Source: Ligilactobacillus ubinensis (GTDB lineage: Bacteria > Bacillota > Bacilli > Lactobacillales > Lactobacillaceae). Taken from it: a stretch of 35,992 nucleotides of DNA. Below, one piece after another: positions 33,887 to 35,992 of this stretch. Numbering within the stretch: the stretch's first letter is position 1; each line of letters begins with the position of its first letter. The notes beneath the pieces are model-generated. The model ran no database searches and had not been told where the DNA came from. It saw only the letters and a list, made by a program, of their open reading frames with translations. Location of the stretch: contig NZ_JAIULA010000028.1 in assembly GCF_024160875.1 (NCBI RefSeq), positions 1 through 35,992 on the forward strand. The letters run 5' to 3'. A program made the position numbers and the translations under genes.

Positions 33887-35350
33887 TTGAATAATTTAAA
33901 TGTTAATTCACTAGAACCAAAAACTAAATTTACACCATGGTTTGTTATTGCTCTACTAGATTTTGTTACTATCATTAGTTTTGAAAATATCTTCTATCCG
34001 TTTCAAAACCAAGGCCTCTCCGTTGTTGTTTCTTGGATTTTTATGTTTTTTGCATATGTTATTCCATATGAATTAATCACTAGTCAACTAGGTCTTACTT
34101 TTAGCAATCAAGCAGGTGGCTTGGCTTCCTGGATTCGCCGCGGAACTAAAAGTGACTTACTAGGTTATGTAACATCATGGATGTATTGGGTCCAAACAAT
34201 TCCATATTTAGTTGATGTTTCCAATTCAGTCATCGTATCTATTAGTTGGATAATCCTTGGTAACTCGTCTCTAGGAAAACACATGTCGACTTCTGTTTTT
34301 GGTTTACTGACTTTTGCTATTATTTTATGCTTTATTTTATTAGAAAATGTCTTTAAAAATGCACTAGAGGTTTTATCTTTAATTGGTGGCGGTGCGATGT
34401 TCATCATGTCAATGCTATTTGTCTTAATGACAGGCTATGCTCTAACACATGGTACCCACATTGCTACACAACCTTTTAACTTAGCTGCGTTTAAGCCAAG
34501 TTTTAGTTTGCATTACTTCTCAACCACTGGTTTATTAATCTTTGCAATGTCAGGAGCTGAATTAGCCGCACCTTATATTGCACGTTTACGCAATCCTAAA
34601 ATTGAATTTCCTAAAGCCATGTGGGCCTTAGCGATTATGACTGGATGTTTAACTATTTTCGGAACTTTAGCGCTAGCTGTCTTCTTCAATGCCAATCATA
34701 TTCCACATGATTTTAAAATGAATGGTCCATACTACGCTTTTAAATTACTGGGTGAACAATTAGGTTGGGGCAAAATTTTAATGTACATTTTCGCAGTTGT
34801 TCAAGCATTCTTTATGCTAGCTCAATTAGCTGTCTTAATTGATGCTGCTAGTCGCGTTTTTGCCGGTGATGTTCATGAAAAATATATGCCAAGTTGGCTG
34901 TTAAAGAAAAATAAAAATGGACGTCCTATTCATAGCTACACATTAACCGCAGGGATTAGTCTCGTTTTACTATTGCTTAGTGGTACTTTGCCAAATATTA
35001 ATTCCATTTATAATTGGTTGTTAAATCTAAATGGGATTGTTTCACCATATAAAACTTGTTGGGTCTTTGTTGCTTTTATCGCAATCAGATGGCAGCAAAA
35101 AGATTTTCACTCTGACTACATCTTTATTAAAAACCGCAAGTTTGCCTTAGGTGTCGGGTTTTGGTGTTTTCTTTTCACCTTTGTTTGTGCCACAATGGGC
35201 TTTATTCCACAAGATTCACAACTTGGTTCACATCAATTCGATCATGAGTTACTTATGAATTTCTTCTTTGTTTTCTTACTATTTGGAATGGGCTTCATTA
35301 TGCCAATATTACGCAAATGGGAATTAAAAAGAAAAGGTTTAGCCAACTAA
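33887..35350 (+). CDS. APC-family amino acid/polyamine antiporter (GadC/AAT-like)
   Basis: The 487-residue membrane protein has about twelve hydrophobic segments and resembles the glutamate:GABA antiporter-like branch of the APC superfamily. That branch includes the lysine-cadaverine/ornithine-putrescine exchanger found with decarboxylases in Lactobacillus 30a-type strains. The segments FTPWFVIALLDFVTI (TM1) and GLLIFAMSGAELAAPY (TM6) hold the expected unwound-helix motifs. It should exchange external ornithine or lysine for internal putrescine or cadaverine, generating membrane potential. Translation starts at TTG (33887) after GAAGGG at a somewhat long spacing, so translation may be weak or coupled to the leader peptide upstream. 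It is divergent from the decarboxylase. Confidence 0.85.
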   Translation: MNNLNVNSLEPKTKFTPWFVIALLDFVTIISFENIFYPFQNQGLSVVVSWIFMFFAYVIPYELITSQLGLTFSNQAGGLASWIRRGTKSDLLGYVTSWMYWVQTIPYLVDVSNSVIVSISWIILGNSSLGKHMSTSVFGLLTFAIILCFILLENVFKNALEVLSLIGGGAMFIMSMLFVLMTGYALTHGTHIATQPFNLAAFKPSFSLHYFSTTGLLIFAMSGAELAAPYIARLRNPKIEFPKAMWALAIMTGCLTIFGTLALAVFFNANHIPHDFKMNGPYYAFKLLGEQLGWGKILMYIFAVVQAFFMLAQLAVLIDAASRVFAGDVHEKYMPSWLLKKNKNGRPIHSYTLTAGISLVLLLLSGTLPNINSIYNWLLNLNGIVSPYKTCWVFVAFIAIRWQQKDFHSDYIFIKNRKFALGVGFWCFLFTFVCATMGFIPQDSQLGSHQFDHELLMNFFFVFLLFGMGFIMPILRKWELKRKGLAN

Positions 35351-35452
35351 AATACAATAAAAAAGTTAGCCATTTAAATAAGTCTGGTTCTTTAACAAGA
35401 GTTACTACTAAATTAAATGTTTAATTTTTATAAAAATTAGTATAGTTCATCT

Positions 35453-35487
35453 AGCTGTTTATTCTTAATTAGAGTAAGCAGCTTTTT
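35453..35487 (+). terminator. Terminator of the antiporter gene
   Basis: A 13-bp stem (35453-35465 with 35471-35483) containing two wobble pairs has a 5-nt loop, with a T-run following on the plus strand. It lies about 100 nt after the stop codon. Confidence 0.75.
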
Positions 35488-35689
35488 GTAGCTAATTTTT
35501 ATAATTCAAACTTAGCAAGCTGTTTTTAACTGCTAATAAAATTCTAAGCCGAAAGTTATCTAAGTTTCTAAAACCAGCAGCAATTTTTAATAACCTTTAT
35601 TATTCATTTCTTCAACCAGTTGCAAACTTAAATATAATTACCAATTTGGACCAATTACGAGAATACAAAAAACTATGCTTACAGAAAAA

Positions 35690-35739
35690 TAAAAAAAGGA
35701 CTCGAACATGGCTTGAAACAGTTATTCTCCGAAGTCCTT
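35690..35739 (-). terminator. Minus-oriented hairpin with long T-run
   Basis: The arms 35696-35702 and 35733-35739 form a 7-bp stem with a 30-nt loop. Seven A at 35691-35697 become a T-run on the minus strand. It directly follows the stop codon of a short hydrophobic frame on that strand. Confidence 0.5.
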
Positions 35740-35812
35740 ACTCATCCTTATCAAGACTTGTAACAATAATTAACTAGCTCAACATAATAAATTCAATTAA
35801 AGCAATAGCCAT
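35738..35812 (-). pseudogene. Interrupted small hydrophobic peptide frame
   Basis: On the minus strand ATG at 35812 begins MAIALIEFIMLS, then a TAG (35776-35774), then LIIVTSLDKDE and a stop. The overall pattern (short hydrophobic helix, charged tail, terminator immediately after) resembles the holin-like or type I toxin peptides common in lactobacilli, broken by one nonsense codon. No ribosome binding site is seen. The similarity is only of type, so the call is weak. Confidence 0.2.
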
Positions 35813-35992
35813 ATGGAGTGAACTAAAAATTAGTGGTTGAATTCAAAAGCGGCTTAAAGACTTTGCTAATCAAAATTCAGAAATTAAGCAATCCACTCCA
35901 GAATTAAAACCAAATATGTTAGTGTAAAGTATTTGTGGGTAGAAATAAAAAAAGACAAAAAAGAGAAATAACTCTCTGTTACAATTGTAATT

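Larger units (their letters stand above)
35351..35992. other. Gene-poor right end of the window
   Basis: No intact gene was recognised in these 642 bases. They hold the antiporter terminator (35453-35487), a minus-oriented hairpin (35690-35739) and a short interrupted hydrophobic frame (35738-35812). On the plus strand, 35780-35926 has a coding-like run broken by one stop (ending QKRLKDFANQNSEIKQS and PELKPNMLV), perhaps a decayed gene. The rest is A+T-rich spacer. Confidence 0.4.

Overview
The window looks like a chromosomal segment of a low-GC Gram-positive lactic acid bacterium of the Lactobacillaceae; genus and species cannot be settled by reading alone. The grounds are an A+T-rich sequence, strong AGGAGG-type ribosome binding sites with several TTG starts, a malolactic enzyme and malate permease pair, aminopeptidase C, an inducible-type ornithine/lysine decarboxylase, a methionine-type T-box leader and IS30-family transposase debris. 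No rRNA, tRNA, CRISPR array or prophage is visible.

Layout. Positions 1-9000 are a run of minus-strand housekeeping and stress genes: a CPA2 cation/proton antiporter with an attenuator-like leader, glyA, a catechol-dioxygenase-like VOC protein with a palindrome in its promoter, a GNAT acetyltransferase with a HAD nucleotidase, a quinone oxidoreductase, pepC and a PRPP synthetase. Positions 9200-12020 are the plus-strand malolactic operon mleS-mleP. A P2-type cation ATPase (12344-15061) and a UmuC-like translesion polymerase with its YolD-like partner (15381-17305, under a LexA-like box) follow. Positions 17330-18660 are an accessory island: a MazEF-type toxin-antitoxin module between two same-orientation copies of an IS30-type right end, with a frameshifted transposase tail and other debris. 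This island abuts the 3' end of a membrane-anchored glycerophosphodiester phosphodiesterase-like gene.

From 20578 to 31480 the minus strand carries nitrogen and sulfur metabolism: a glutamine transaminase/omega-amidase pair (mtnE/mtnU-like), proBA, and a T-box-controlled cluster of two trans-sulfuration enzymes plus an unrecognised 202-residue protein. A LysN-type aminotransferase and a glycerol kinase follow. The last part (31540-35350) is a divergent polyamine/acid-resistance pair: an ornithine/lysine decarboxylase on the minus strand and an APC-family antiporter on the plus strand. The intergenic region between them has two palindromes and a short upstream reading frame with a perfect ribosome binding site, in frame with the antiporter.

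Together the genes suggest an organism that gains pH homeostasis and proton motive force from malate and from basic amino acids (decarboxylation coupled to antiport), backed by cation pumps. The most unusual observations are regulatory: the upstream peptide before the antiporter, the switch-like leader of the cation/proton antiporter, the T-box-linked unknown gene, a glycerol kinase without the PTS-phosphorylated histidine, and the scarred IS30/MazEF island.
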